A DNA stretch of 64,000 nt from Streptomyces sp. B1I3 (GCF_030816615.1 NZ_JAUSYD010000001.1:868001-932000), one strand, 5' to 3'. Counted from the first letter of the stretch, positions 41,225 through 50,057 are shown. Program-made: numbers and translations. The notes: generated by a model not told the origin, from the sequence alone.

Positions 41225-42183
41225 GTCCCTTCCTGCTGACCCGCACCCTGCCGGTGGACGCGACGGACGCGGCGCTGCGCGCCGACGTGCTGGACGGTCT
41301 GACCCGGCAGCCGAAGACGCTGCCGCCCAAGTGGTTCTACGACGCGCACGGCAGCGACCTGTTCGAGGAGATCACCCGGCTGGCCGAGTACTACCCGACG
41401 CGGGCCGAACGGGAGATCCTGATCGCCCGCGCGGGCGACATCGCCGCGGCGTCGGGCGCACGGACCCTGATCGAGCTGGGGTCCGGCTCCTCGGAGAAGA
41501 CCAGGCATCTGCTGGACGCCCTGCCCGCACTGCACACCTACGTGCCGGTGGATGTCAGTGAGAGCGCCCTCACCGGTGCGGCCCAGGCCCTGCTGGCCGA
41601 GCGTCCCGGACTCTCCGTGCACGCGCTCATCGCGGACTTCACGCGGCCACTGGACCTGCCCGACAGCCCCGGGCCCCGGCTGGTGGCGTTCCTGGGCGGC
41701 ACGCTGGGCAACCTCCTGCCGCGCGAGCGTGCGGAGTTCCTGAGTGCCGTACGGGCACGGCTCGTGCCCGGCGACGGGCTGCTGCTCGGTACGGACCTGG
41801 TCAAGGACGAGGCCACGCTCGTGACCGCGTACGACGACGCGGCCGGGGTGACGGCCGCCTTCAACAAGAACGTGCTGACGGTGGTGGACCGCGAGCTGGG
41901 GGCCGACTTCCAGCTCGACGACTTCGCCCATGTGGCCGTGTGGGACCCGGACAACGAGTGGATCGAGATGCGGCTGCGGGCCCGCCGGGCACTGACGGTG
42001 AAGATCCGCGAGCTGGATCTGGTGGTGACGTTCGAGGAGGGTGAGGAACTGCGCACGGAGGTCTCGGCGAAGTTCCGCGAGGAGGGGGTGCGCGAGGAAC
42101 TGGCGGCCGCGGGGCTGCGGCTCGATCAGTGGTGGACGGACACGGAGGGCCGCTTCGCGCTGTCGCTCGCGACAGTCGACTGA
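41221..42183 (+). CDS. egtD: L-histidine N-alpha-methyltransferase EgtD
   Basis: The 320-residue SAM-dependent enzyme trimethylates histidine to hercynine. It shows KWFYDAHGSDLFEEITRLAEYYPTR's typical opening segment, the SAM site LIELGSGSSEKT, FLGGTLGNLLP, and the histidine-binding segment AAFNKNVL. GTG 41221 overlaps the egtC stop (GTGA). No egtE lyase gene follows, so the last step must be encoded elsewhere. Confidence 0.95.
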   Translation: MSPFLLTRTLPVDATDAALRADVLDGLTRQPKTLPPKWFYDAHGSDLFEEITRLAEYYPTRAEREILIARAGDIAAASGARTLIELGSGSSEKTRHLLDALPALHTYVPVDVSESALTGAAQALLAERPGLSVHALIADFTRPLDLPDSPGPRLVAFLGGTLGNLLPRERAEFLSAVRARLVPGDGLLLGTDLVKDEATLVTAYDDAAGVTAAFNKNVLTVVDRELGADFQLDDFAHVAVWDPDNEWIEMRLRARRALTVKIRELDLVVTFEEGEELRTEVSAKFREEGVREELAAAGLRLDQWWTDTEGRFALSLATVD

Positions 42184-42418
42184 GCGGCGCGCCGGCCGGG
42201 CTCACCGTCCGAGGGGATCGACGGCTGGACGTGGATCCCGGCGGCGGGCCCGGCCGGCGCTCACACCCGCGGAGCGGGACGGCGAGCGGGGCGTCCCCGG
42301 CGAACGCGGAGGGCAGGAACCGGCGCTGGACGTCCCGGAGGCGCGGACGCCCGTGGGCGTCACCCAGTACTCCTCGGGCGCGTGGTGGTCGCGCCGCCCG
42401 GCCCTCCCAGGCGGGCGG

Positions 42419-43672
42419 TCAGCCGGAGATGAGCTCGTGCGTGATGCGGTCCGACGCCTTCCTCGCCTCCGTCGCGGGGTCCGCGCCCTCCAGTACGGCC
42501 GTCATGTACGGCTTGATGGGGTTGTCGGTCTCGACGGCCGCCCAGTTGGGCGAATTGGGGGTGGCCCGGCCCTCGGTGGCTCCCTGGGCCATCGCGGCCG
42601 TTCCCTCCTGGCCCTCGATGACACGGGCGAGTGCGGGCTTGTTGGGTACGTAACTCATCGCCTTGGCGAGTTCCGTCTGCCACTGCTCGCTCGCCAGTGC
42701 CTTGACGACCTCGATGCCTTCGCTGCGCTGGTCGGCGTGTTCCGGGACGATCAGGTCCGACCCGCCGGTGAAGACGGCTCCCGGCTTCTTGGCGCTCTTG
42801 CCGGGAACCGGGAAGTAGCCGAGCCTGCCCTTGAGTTCGGGGTTCTGCTGCTCGATGAGGGCGGCGCTGCCGGGGACCGCGATGATCTGCGCGACGTTCC
42901 CCTTGGCGAAGACGTCGGTCTCGGGGGGCGTCTGCTCGTCGGCGTCCTTGGGGCCACTGCCGAGTGCCTGCAGCCGCTTGTAGAAGTCCATGCCCCTGAG
43001 CGCGGCGGGCGAGTGGAGGGCGCCCTCCCAGTCCCCGCTGCTGTCGTCGGCCAGTTCGCCGCCCTCGTCCCAGATGAACCCGGCGAGGACGTACCAGTTC
43101 TGACCGGCGAGGTAGATGCCCTGCCGGTCCCCGCCGTTCAGCTTCCCGGTGATCTCGATCCACTCCTCGCGGGTCCGGGGAGGGGCGGTGACACCCGCCT
43201 GCTCGAAGAGGTCCTTGTCGTAGATCACGACGCGGTTGGCGGCGTACCAGGGAATGCCGTACTGCCCCCCGTTGACGCTGCCCGGCTCCGCGAGCCCCGG
43301 GAGCCAGTCCTCCCCGCCCAGGTCACGCATCGCTTCCAGGGTGAGATCGCGCAGTCTGCCGCTCTCGGCGTACTGGGCGACCTGGGTGTTGCCGACCTCG
43401 ATGACGTCCGGGGCGTCGTCGCCCTCGAGGGTCTTCATGACCTTGGGGCCGATGCCACCCCACTCCTGGACAACGAACTCCAGTTCGACAGAAGGGTGTT
43501 CGTCCTCGTAGGACTCCGTGAAGCGGTCCAGGAAGTCCTGCGAGACGCTGCCCTTCATCAGCCACACCGTCACCGTGCGGCCGTCGTCACCCGATCCGGG
43601 GAAGTAGCCGCAGCCGCCCAGCACGACGGAGGATACGAGCGCGACGGCTCCGGCCAGTATGCGGATCTTCAC
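42419..43672 (-). CDS. Orphan extracellular sugar-binding lipoprotein, chitobiose (DasA/NgcE) type
   Basis: The product is 417 residues, with a signal peptide and lipobox LGGC (Cys about 21). The mature part reads TVTVWLMKGSVSQDFLDRFT, VQEWGGIGPKVMKTLEG, DAPDVIEVGNTQVAQYAES, YGIPWYAANRVVIYDKDLF, a pattern I associate with N,N'-diacetylchitobiose/GlcNAc binding proteins. No permease is encoded nearby. GTG 43672 has AAGGTGA five to six bases upstream and is preferred over GTG 43681. A DasR-like palindrome lies about 90 bp upstream. Confidence 0.85.
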   Translation of the reverse strand: MKIRILAGAVALVSSVVLGGCGYFPGSGDDGRTVTVWLMKGSVSQDFLDRFTESYEDEHPSVELEFVVQEWGGIGPKVMKTLEGDDAPDVIEVGNTQVAQYAESGRLRDLTLEAMRDLGGEDWLPGLAEPGSVNGGQYGIPWYAANRVVIYDKDLFEQAGVTAPPRTREEWIEITGKLNGGDRQGIYLAGQNWYVLAGFIWDEGGELADDSSGDWEGALHSPAALRGMDFYKRLQALGSGPKDADEQTPPETDVFAKGNVAQIIAVPGSAALIEQQNPELKGRLGYFPVPGKSAKKPGAVFTGGSDLIVPEHADQRSEGIEVVKALASEQWQTELAKAMSYVPNKPALARVIEGQEGTAAMAQGATEGRATPNSPNWAAVETDNPIKPYMTAVLEGADPATEARKASDRITHELISG

Positions 43673-43759
43673 GAGCGTCACCTTCTGCGAAACGGCACGA
43701 CGAGTTACAGGACCCGGATGGGGGGACTGCGGGCGGCGCTCGCACGGGTGGCTGGAAGT

Positions 43760-43773
43760 TTGGTATGGACCAA
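43760..43773. promoter_or_regulatory. DasR-like (dre) operator candidate
   Basis: TTGGTATGGACCAA is a palindrome with outer arms TTGGT/ACCAA and differs at two positions from the core TGGTCTAGACCA of known DasR sites. It lies between the chitobiose-type binding protein and dodecin, about 90 bp from the former and 100 bp from the latter. Confidence 0.55.
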
Positions 43774-43871
43774 TCGACAGGTCAAGGCCCGTCCCCCACC
43801 GATCACCGCTCGTGGCGCCTCGCGCGCGGCCCCGGAGTAGGGCACCGTGGAATCACGAAAGGAGACATTTG

Positions 43872-44087
43872 ATGTCCAATCACACCTATCGGGTCACCGA
43901 AATCGTAGGATCCTCCGAGGAGGGTCTGGACGCGGCGATCCGCAACGGCGTCGCAAGAGCCTCCGAAACGTTGCACAATCTCGACTGGTTCGAGATGACG
44001 CAGGTCCGCGGCCACATCAAGGACGGCCGGATCGCCCACTACCAGGTGGGCCTCAAAGTCGGCTTCCGGCTCGACGAGAAGGCCTGA
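43872..44087 (+). CDS. Dodecin family flavin-binding protein
   Basis: The 71-residue protein covers the full dodecin fold: YRVTEIVGSSEEGLDAAIRNGVARASETLHNL, DWFEMTQVRGHI and a final strand VGLKVGFRL. Dodecins form 12-mers that store or buffer riboflavin, FMN or CoA; the Trp in LDWFE stacks the ligand. GGAG lies eight bases before the ATG. Confidence 0.95.
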   Translation: MSNHTYRVTEIVGSSEEGLDAAIRNGVARASETLHNLDWFEMTQVRGHIKDGRIAHYQVGLKVGFRLDEKA

Positions 44088-44229
44088 CCGGGCCGGCCCG
44101 CCGCACGCGGTCCCGCAGGCCGCGGCCCGCCGCACGACCGGGGTCCCGTCCGCCGCAGCCCTTCGCACGCACGATCAGGCGGTCCTTCGCACGGCCGGGT
44201 ACACCCTCGCCTGATCGGTCACGCCCCGA

Positions 44230-44597
44230 GTTCAGGTACGCCCCTCGCGCTCCTGCGCGTCCTTCAGCTCGGGGAGGGAACGGCCCACCGGGCACGCACG
44301 ACCGGGAATCCGGCCCGTTCGGCCGCGTCACAGACCAGCTCGTCGTTCATCGACGAGGACTCGTAGCTCACGCTCCCGGCCCAGCCGCTTCAGGATCTCC
44401 AGCTTGGTGTGGCGGGCCGGCCGCCGGTCGTCGTCGCGCCGCGCCCGGTCCCGCCGCGCCCCCGCCTGGAAGTGCTGCCGGTGGCCGGTGTCCGCGAGTG
44501 TTCCGTCCAGGTCGCATACGGCCGGCGGCCGGGCGTCGTTCTCACGACGCCCACCCTGGAGGAGACCGGCACGCGTCCGGCCGGACCCACGCCTCAC
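44230..44597 (-). pseudogene. Decayed HAD-type phosphatase (polynucleotide-kinase 3'-phosphatase-like)
   Basis: A GTG at 44597 overlaps the stop of the RsbP-like gene (GTGA). The frame gives PPAVCDLDGTLADTGHRQHF, with the HAD motif I DLDGT, then a shortened middle and KLEILKRLGRERELRVLVDE. It then needs a shift near 44340 to continue as VCDAAERAGFPVVRARWAVP, and another near 44275 to give ELKDAQE. Motif II/III material is mostly missing. It was probably the third gene of the rsbQ-rsbP-like operon. Confidence 0.65.
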
Positions 44598-45886
44598 GGC
44601 TCCGCCTGACCGGGCCCCTCCCCGCCGGCCTCGGGCGCGAGTTCGGCGGGCACGCTGAGGGCCAGGAGCGCGGTGTCGTCGTCGAGGCCCTCACCGAGGG
44701 AGTCCAGGAGCCCGGTGAGGGCTTCGATGGTGGCCGGGGCCGAGGCCGGGGCCAGGGCCCGGGCGAACTCCAGGAGGGCCTCGTCCCCGTACCGCCCGTC
44801 GCCCGTGGTGGTTTTCGCCTCGGTCAGACCGTCCGTGTAGAGCAGCAGCGTGTCGCCGAGGCCCAGGTGCACGACGGTGCTGGCGAAGTCCGCGTCCGGG
44901 AGCACGCCGATCAGCTGGCCACCCGGAGTCGGGAGGAAGTCGGCGCTCCCGTCGGCACGCAGGAGGACGGCCGGCGGGTGGCCGCCGCTGGCCAGGACGA
45001 CCCGGAACCCCCGGTGTTCGCCCTCGGGTGCCAGCAGACCGAAGATCACCGTGCAGAAGCGGGGCTCGTCGTCCTGGTGCTCGTCCTGGGTGAGCAGGGT
45101 GTTGAGGGCACTCAGGACCGTGGCGGGGTCGCGGTCGTGGACGGCCGCCGCGCGCAGGGTGTAGCGGGCGAGGGAGGTCACTGCCGCGGCGGAAGCGCCC
45201 TTGCCGCGGACGTCCCCGAGGAAGAACCCCCAGCTGCCGGACGTCAGCGGGAAGAGGTCGTAGAAATCGCCGCCCACTTCGTCGGACGAGGCGATGTGGT
45301 AGTGCGCGGCCACGTCCAGACCGGGCACGGGCACGAGCACGGGCGGCAGCAGCGAGCGCTGCAGGGTGGTCGCGAGCCGCTGCAGCCGTTCCCGTTCGTG
45401 TTCGGCCTCCCGCCGGGCGCGCAGCAGCTCCCGCTCGTACGAACGCCGGTCACGGGCGTCCAGGAGGGTGGTGCGGATCAGCAGGGGCTCACCGTCGGTG
45501 CCGGTCCGGACGGTCGACGTGACCAGGACGGGCAGCACGCCGCCGTCGGCGGCCACCAGGTCCAGGGCGATTCCGCTGACCTCCCCCTGCATGCTCAGCA
45601 GCGGGGCGAAATGCGTCTCGTGGTAGAGCCGGCCACCGACGGTGAGCAGGTCGGAGAACCGTTCGTGGCCCACCAGTTCCTCGCGCCGTCGGCCGAGCCA
45701 CTTGAGGAGCGTGCCGTTGACCTTGACGATCCGGCCGTCCAGCAGGGTGGAGAGGTAGCCGCACGGCGCGTTCTCGTACAGGTCCTCGGCACTGTCGCCC
45801 AGCAGAGCCGCCAGTTCCGTCTGCCGGGGTTCGGCGGCTCCCGTGGCCCGGCTCGCCTCGTTCCCGTCGGCCTCCGGGTCGCGCAT
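44594..45886 (-). CDS. PAS domain PP2C-type phosphatase, RsbP-like
   Basis: The product is 430 residues. The N-terminal PAS domain (about 25-145: YENAPCGYLSTLLDGRIVKV, NGTLLKWLGRRREELVGHER) is followed by a short coiled linker (RREAEHERERLQRLATTLQ). A SpoIIE/PP2C phosphatase domain (about 180-420) follows, with GGDFYDLFPL, FFLGDVRGKGASAAAVTSL, LLLYTDGLTEAK and LDDDTALLAL supplying the metal aspartates. It is one base apart from the RsbQ-like hydrolase gene. Together they resemble the B. subtilis energy-stress pair that activates sigma-B through RsbV. Confidence 0.9.
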   Translation of the reverse strand: MRDPEADGNEASRATGAAEPRQTELAALLGDSAEDLYENAPCGYLSTLLDGRIVKVNGTLLKWLGRRREELVGHERFSDLLTVGGRLYHETHFAPLLSMQGEVSGIALDLVAADGGVLPVLVTSTVRTGTDGEPLLIRTTLLDARDRRSYERELLRARREAEHERERLQRLATTLQRSLLPPVLVPVPGLDVAAHYHIASSDEVGGDFYDLFPLTSGSWGFFLGDVRGKGASAAAVTSLARYTLRAAAVHDRDPATVLSALNTLLTQDEHQDDEPRFCTVIFGLLAPEGEHRGFRVVLASGGHPPAVLLRADGSADFLPTPGGQLIGVLPDADFASTVVHLGLGDTLLLYTDGLTEAKTTTGDGRYGDEALLEFARALAPASAPATIEALTGLLDSLGEGLDDDTALLALSVPAELAPEAGGEGPGQAEP

Positions 45887-46686
45887 CACCGCTCCGGGAC
45901 GAAGGAGGCGATGGCGTCGGCCGTGGCCCGTGGGGCGCTCAACTGGGGGCAGTGGCCCGTCGCGTCCAGCGTGACCAGTTCGCTGCCCGGGATCTGCTCG
46001 TGCACGAAGGCGCCCACCTCGGGCGGGGCGATGGCGTCGCGCGCGCACTGGGCGATCAGGGTCGGGACCGTGACCCGGGCCAGGTCGGCGCGGTTGTCGG
46101 AGAGGAACGTCGTACGTGCGAATACCCGTGCGATCTCCGGATCGGTGCGGCAGAAGCTGTTGGTGAGCTCCTCGCCGAGCTCGGGGCGTTCCGGATTCCC
46201 CATGATCACGGGGGCCATCGTCGCGGACCACCCCAGGTAATTGCTCTCCAGCGAGTCCAGGAGCTCATCGATGTCCTGTGCACTGAATCCGCCCCGGTAA
46301 CCGGCGTCGTCGATGTAGCGCGGCGACGGAGTGAGCAGGACCAGTCCGTCGAAGAGGTCCGGCTCCCGTACCGAGGCCACCACACCCATCATGGAACTCA
46401 CCGAGTGCCCCACGAACGTCACGGGCGCGGGCGCGAACTCGTGGCAGACAGCGGCGACGTCTCGCGCGTACCCCTCCACCGTGGAGTACTTCTCCGGGTC
46501 CCAGGCGGACGGGTCGGAGCGTCCCGCCCCCACATGGTCGAAGAGAACGACCCGCATCCTGTCTTCCAGGAGGGGTACCACCAGGCGCCACATGTTCTGA
46601 TCGCATCCGAACCCGTGGGCGAGCACCACCACCGGACCGTCCTCGCGGCCCGTCACCGTCACCCGGTTCCTGCGCCATACGTCCAT
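45886..46686 (-). CDS. Alpha/beta hydrolase, RsbQ-like
   Basis: The 266-residue protein is close in length and motifs to RsbQ (and plant KAI2/D14 receptors): AHGFGCDQNMWRLVVPLL, VLFDHVGAGRSDPSAWD, catalytic Ser95 in VGHSVSSM, NYLGWSATMAPVIM, Asp218 in CARDAIAPP, His246 in TGHCPQLS. RsbQ binds a small hydrophobic ligand and is required for RsbP phosphatase action. Here the phosphatase gene starts within its stop (TGATG). Confidence 0.92.
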   Translation of the reverse strand: MDVWRRNRVTVTGREDGPVVVLAHGFGCDQNMWRLVVPLLEDRMRVVLFDHVGAGRSDPSAWDPEKYSTVEGYARDVAAVCHEFAPAPVTFVGHSVSSMMGVVASVREPDLFDGLVLLTPSPRYIDDAGYRGGFSAQDIDELLDSLESNYLGWSATMAPVIMGNPERPELGEELTNSFCRTDPEIARVFARTTFLSDNRADLARVTVPTLIAQCARDAIAPPEVGAFVHEQIPGSELVTLDATGHCPQLSAPRATADAIASFVPER

Positions 46687-46832
46687 GGCTCAATCCTGTC
46701 ATCCCTGCGGCCGGGAGGCCCGCCGCCGAGGAGGGGGCGGTGGCGTGGAGCGGCCCCGGCGGGCGCCTTCGGGAGGGGCCGGTCGAGCGTCCCTCACCGT
46801 GGCACCCACCGGGTTCGCCCCGCGAGGACCGC

Positions 46833-47108
46833 TCAGCCGGCCTGCTCGTCCGGCGTGGGGTGCTCGGGATGGACACCCGCCTGCCGTGCCTTGTCGCGGC
46901 CCGCTCCCGACTCGTCCAGGTCCGGGAGCTCCCCGCGGCCGTCCTCGGTAGCGGCGCCCGCCTCCTGTCCCGGTGTCTCGGGCAGGACGGGCACATCGAG
47001 CGGATCTTCGCCGTCCTGTATCTGCTGGTCGGGCATGTCCCTGGGAAGGGGCGTGTCGGCGCTCTTCCCGTCCGTGTCGGCGGCTGCCTGGGGCCGGCGC
47101 TCACTCAT
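46833..47108 (-). CDS. Small acidic hypothetical protein under sigma-B-type promoter
   Basis: The 91-residue, strongly acidic, proline-rich protein is probably disordered (PLPRDMPDQQIQDGEDPLDV and so on). GGAGGA lies six bases before the ATG. It has no recognisable domain. A good sigma-B-type promoter at 47151-47175 suggests expression in general or osmotic stress. Confidence 0.7.
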   Translation of the reverse strand: MSERRPQAAADTDGKSADTPLPRDMPDQQIQDGEDPLDVPVLPETPGQEAGAATEDGRGELPDLDESGAGRDKARQAGVHPEHPTPDEQAG

Positions 47109-47150
47109 GGTCTTCCTCCTGTCCCGCGGCGTCGCGTGGTCGCCCCTCGC

Positions 47151-47175
47151 GTACCCCTCACGCACGGGACGAACC
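47151..47175 (-). promoter_or_regulatory. Sigma-B-type promoter
   Basis: On the minus strand GGTT, 15 bases, then GGGTAC matches the Streptomyces sigma-B consensus GNNT-N14-16-GGGTA(C/T). The -10 element lies 43 bp before the start of the small acidic protein. Confidence 0.65.
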
Positions 47176-47302
47176 TTCATCCGCACGGGTGGGCACCGGC
47201 GCCCGCCTGCGCCGATCGCGGTGGGTGGCCGTTCGAGATGCACGGTGGCCGGGCCGCTGCTTCGCTGATCCTGTCCGCTCCCCCACAGATCCAGGAGTGA
47301 TC

Positions 47303-47494
47303 ATGAGCGTTGCAGGTGAGTCAGGCGGTCGTGCCCAGCAGATGCGCGCCAAGGCGGAGGAACTGAAGGAGGCCGCGGAGCGCGCCACCGACCCGGAGCA
47401 GCGTCAGCGGCTCCAGGACAAGGCCCGCCGCCTGCGCGAGCAGAGCGAGCAGGAGAGCGGCATGCAGGACCGGGGCATGGACCCGATGGTGTAG
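47303..47494 (+). CDS. DUF6381 family small charged protein
   Basis: The 63-residue, helical, highly charged protein (AQQMRAKAEELKEAAERATD, PEQRQRLQDKARRLREQSEQ) ends MQDRGMDPMV. This resembles small stress-related proteins of Streptomyces grouped as DUF6381. CAGGAG lies six bases before the ATG. Confidence 0.75.
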   Translation: MSVAGESGGRAQQMRAKAEELKEAAERATDPEQRQRLQDKARRLREQSEQESGMQDRGMDPMV

Positions 47495-47569
47495 GTCCCG
47501 CCGCCCACGGCGCCCGCCGGCCGGTGATCCTCCCGCCCACGACGATGCGGCAGGATCACCGGCACAGCC

Positions 47570-50029
47570 ATGTCCGTCGCCGACCGTTACGGAGCCGTAC
47601 CGCTCATGCCGACCCCTCACGATCCCTACGTCCGGGTGCGCGGCGCTCGCGAGCACAACCTCCGTGCTGTGGACGTCGACATCCCGCGCGACACCCTCAC
47701 GGTCTTCACCGGCGTCTCGGGCTCGGGAAAGTCCTCACTCGCGTTCGGGACCATCTACGCCGAGGCACAGCGCCGCTACTTCGAGTCGGTCGCCCCCTAT
47801 GCCCGCCGGCTGATCCATCAGGTCGGGGCACCCCTTGTCGGTGAGATCACCGGTCTGCCACCTGCCGTCTCCCTGGAGCAGCGCCGGTCGGCGCCCGGTT
47901 CGCGGTCCTCGGTGGGAACCGTCACGACCCTCTCCAACTCGCTGCGCATGCTGTTCTCCCGCGCGGGCGACTACCCGGCGGGAGCCGGACGGCTCGACTC
48001 CGACGCGTTCTCGCCCAACACGGCGGCCGGGGCGTGCCCCGAGTGTCACGGGCTGGGGAGGATCCACCGCACCACCGAGGAACTGCTCGTCCCCGACCCC
48101 TCCCTGTCGATCCGGGAGGGGGCGATCGCGGCCTGGCCGGGCGCGTGGCAGGGCAAGAACCTCCGCGATGTGCTGGACGCGCTCGGTCATGACGTGGACC
48201 GGCCGTGGCGGGAGCTCGATCCGCGGACCCGGGAGTGGATCCTGTTCACCGACGAGCAGCCGGTGGTCACCGTCCACCCGGTCCGCGAGGCGGGCCGGAT
48301 CCAGCGCCCCTATCAGGGCACGTACATGAGTGCGCGGCGCTATGTGATGCACACGTTCGCCGATTCCCGCAGCCGTGCGCTGCGGGCGAAGGCGGAGCGT
48401 TTCCTGACCGCCGAGCCGTGCCCCGTGTGCCGCGGCAGCCGGCTGCGGCCCGAGGCGCTGGCGGTCACCTTCGCCGGCCGGACGATCGCCGACCTCGTCG
48501 CCCTGCCCCTGACGTCCCTCACCGAGGTGCTGCGTGCGGCCGGTGGCGACGGCACGGCGCACGTGCTGACGGCCGACCTGCTGGCCCGGATCGAACCCGT
48601 GTCGGAGCTGGGCCTGGGCTACCTCAGTCTGGACCGCACGACCCCGACCCTGTCCTCGGGCGAGCTGCAACGGCTGCGTCTCGCCACGCAGCTGCGCTCG
48701 GGGCTCTTCGGTGTCGTCTATGTACTGGACGAACCGTCGGCCGGCCTCCATCCGGCGGACACGGAGTCCCTGCTCCGCGTCCTCGGAAGGCTGAGGGAGG
48801 CGGGGAACTCGGTCTTCGTGGTGGAGCACCAGATGGACGTGGTGCGGCAGGCCGACTGGCTGGTGGACGTGGGGCCGCTGGCGGGCGAGCACGGCGGCCG
48901 GGTCCTGCACAGCGGGCCGCCGGCGGGATTGGCCGGGGTGGCGGAGTCCGCGACCCGCCGGTTCCTGTTCGACGAGGAGCCGCTGCCGGAGCGGGAGGCG
49001 CGCGCCCCGGCCGGCTGGATCACCCTGTTCGGGGTCGACCGGCACAACGTGCGTGGTGTCGACGCCTCGTTCCCGCTCGGTGTGCTGACCGCCGTGACGG
49101 GGGTCTCGGGGTCGGGCAAGTCGACCCTGGTCGGTGACGTCCTGGCGGGGGTTCTCGCCGACCGGCGGGCGGCGGACCCGGCGCAGGACCCCGGCGCACC
49201 CGTGGCACACGGCTGCGCGTCGGCCCGCGGGCTGGAGGCGGTGGACCGTCTGGTGCAGGTGGACCAGAAGCCCATCGGCCGCACGCCCCGGTCCAACCTG
49301 GCCACGTACACCGGACTGTTCGACGTCGTACGGAAGCTGTTCGCGGGCACGGAGACGGCGCGGGAGCGGGGGTACCGGGCGGGGCGCTTCTCGTTCAACG
49401 TGGCGGGCGGGCGCTGCGAGACCTGCCAGGGCGAGGGTTTCGTCTCCGTGGAGCTGCTCTTCCTGCCCAGTACGTACGCTCCCTGCCCGGACTGCCACGG
49501 TGCCCGCTACAACCGGCGGACCCTGGAGGTCACCCTGCGCGGCCTCACGATCGCAGAGGTCCTGGATCTGACCGTGGCGTCGGCGGCCACGTTCCTTGCC
49601 GGAACACCGGCGGCGGAGCGCAGTCTGCGGGCGCTGCTCGACGTGGGGCTCGGCTATCTGCGGCTCGGCCAGCCGGCGACGGAGCTGTCGGGCGGGGAGG
49701 CGCAGCGGATCAAGCTGGCCACGGAGCTTCAGCGCGTCCGGCGGGGGCACACCCTGTATCTGCTGGACGAGCCGACGACGGGCCTGCACCCGGCCGACGT
49801 GGAGGTGCTCATGCGGCAGCTGCACGGCCTGGTCGACGCGGGCGACACCGTGGTGGTCGTGGAACACGACATGGCGGTCGTGGCCGGCGCGGACCACGTG
49901 ATCGACCTGGGGCCGGGCGGCGGGGACCGGGGCGGCCGGATCGTCGCCACGGGCTCCCCGTCGCAGGTCGCGCGGGCGGCGGGGAGTCGCACGGCGGCCT
50001 ATCTTGCGAGGGCTCTGCGGACGGTCTGA
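47570..50029 (+). CDS. UvrA-like excinuclease ATPase, second (UvrA2-type) class
   Basis: The 819-residue protein is shorter than canonical UvrA (about 950). It has two ABC modules: Walker A GVSGSGKSSLAFG and signature LSSGELQRLRLA with Walker B VYVLDEPSAGLHP in the first. The second has Walker A GVSGSGKSTLVGD and signature ELSGGEAQRIKLA with LYLLDEPTTGLHP. Zinc-finger cysteines occur at ACPECHGLG/CPVCRG and CETCQGEG/CPDCHG. The UvrB-binding insert seems reduced. UvrA2 proteins are linked to DNA-damaging drug resistance. The start may be ATG 47606 (GGAG upstream) instead of 47570. Confidence 0.88.
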   Translation: MSVADRYGAVPLMPTPHDPYVRVRGAREHNLRAVDVDIPRDTLTVFTGVSGSGKSSLAFGTIYAEAQRRYFESVAPYARRLIHQVGAPLVGEITGLPPAVSLEQRRSAPGSRSSVGTVTTLSNSLRMLFSRAGDYPAGAGRLDSDAFSPNTAAGACPECHGLGRIHRTTEELLVPDPSLSIREGAIAAWPGAWQGKNLRDVLDALGHDVDRPWRELDPRTREWILFTDEQPVVTVHPVREAGRIQRPYQGTYMSARRYVMHTFADSRSRALRAKAERFLTAEPCPVCRGSRLRPEALAVTFAGRTIADLVALPLTSLTEVLRAAGGDGTAHVLTADLLARIEPVSELGLGYLSLDRTTPTLSSGELQRLRLATQLRSGLFGVVYVLDEPSAGLHPADTESLLRVLGRLREAGNSVFVVEHQMDVVRQADWLVDVGPLAGEHGGRVLHSGPPAGLAGVAESATRRFLFDEEPLPEREARAPAGWITLFGVDRHNVRGVDASFPLGVLTAVTGVSGSGKSTLVGDVLAGVLADRRAADPAQDPGAPVAHGCASARGLEAVDRLVQVDQKPIGRTPRSNLATYTGLFDVVRKLFAGTETARERGYRAGRFSFNVAGGRCETCQGEGFVSVELLFLPSTYAPCPDCHGARYNRRTLEVTLRGLTIAEVLDLTVASAATFLAGTPAAERSLRALLDVGLGYLRLGQPATELSGGEAQRIKLATELQRVRRGHTLYLLDEPTTGLHPADVEVLMRQLHGLVDAGDTVVVVEHDMAVVAGADHVIDLGPGGGDRGGRIVATGSPSQVARAAGSRTAAYLARALRTV

Positions 50030-50057
50030 GCCCTCGCCGCCCCGGTCGGCGCCGCGG

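Noticed and set aside
42184..42418. Search for an egtE or another egt gene after egtD
   Set aside because: No frame of 235 bp shows PLP-enzyme motifs; it is ordinary intergenic sequence between convergent genes.
47735..49897. 720-codon open frame on the minus strand opposite the UvrA-like gene
   Set aside because: It is a shadow ORF caused by high third-position GC; both ABC modules are on the plus strand.
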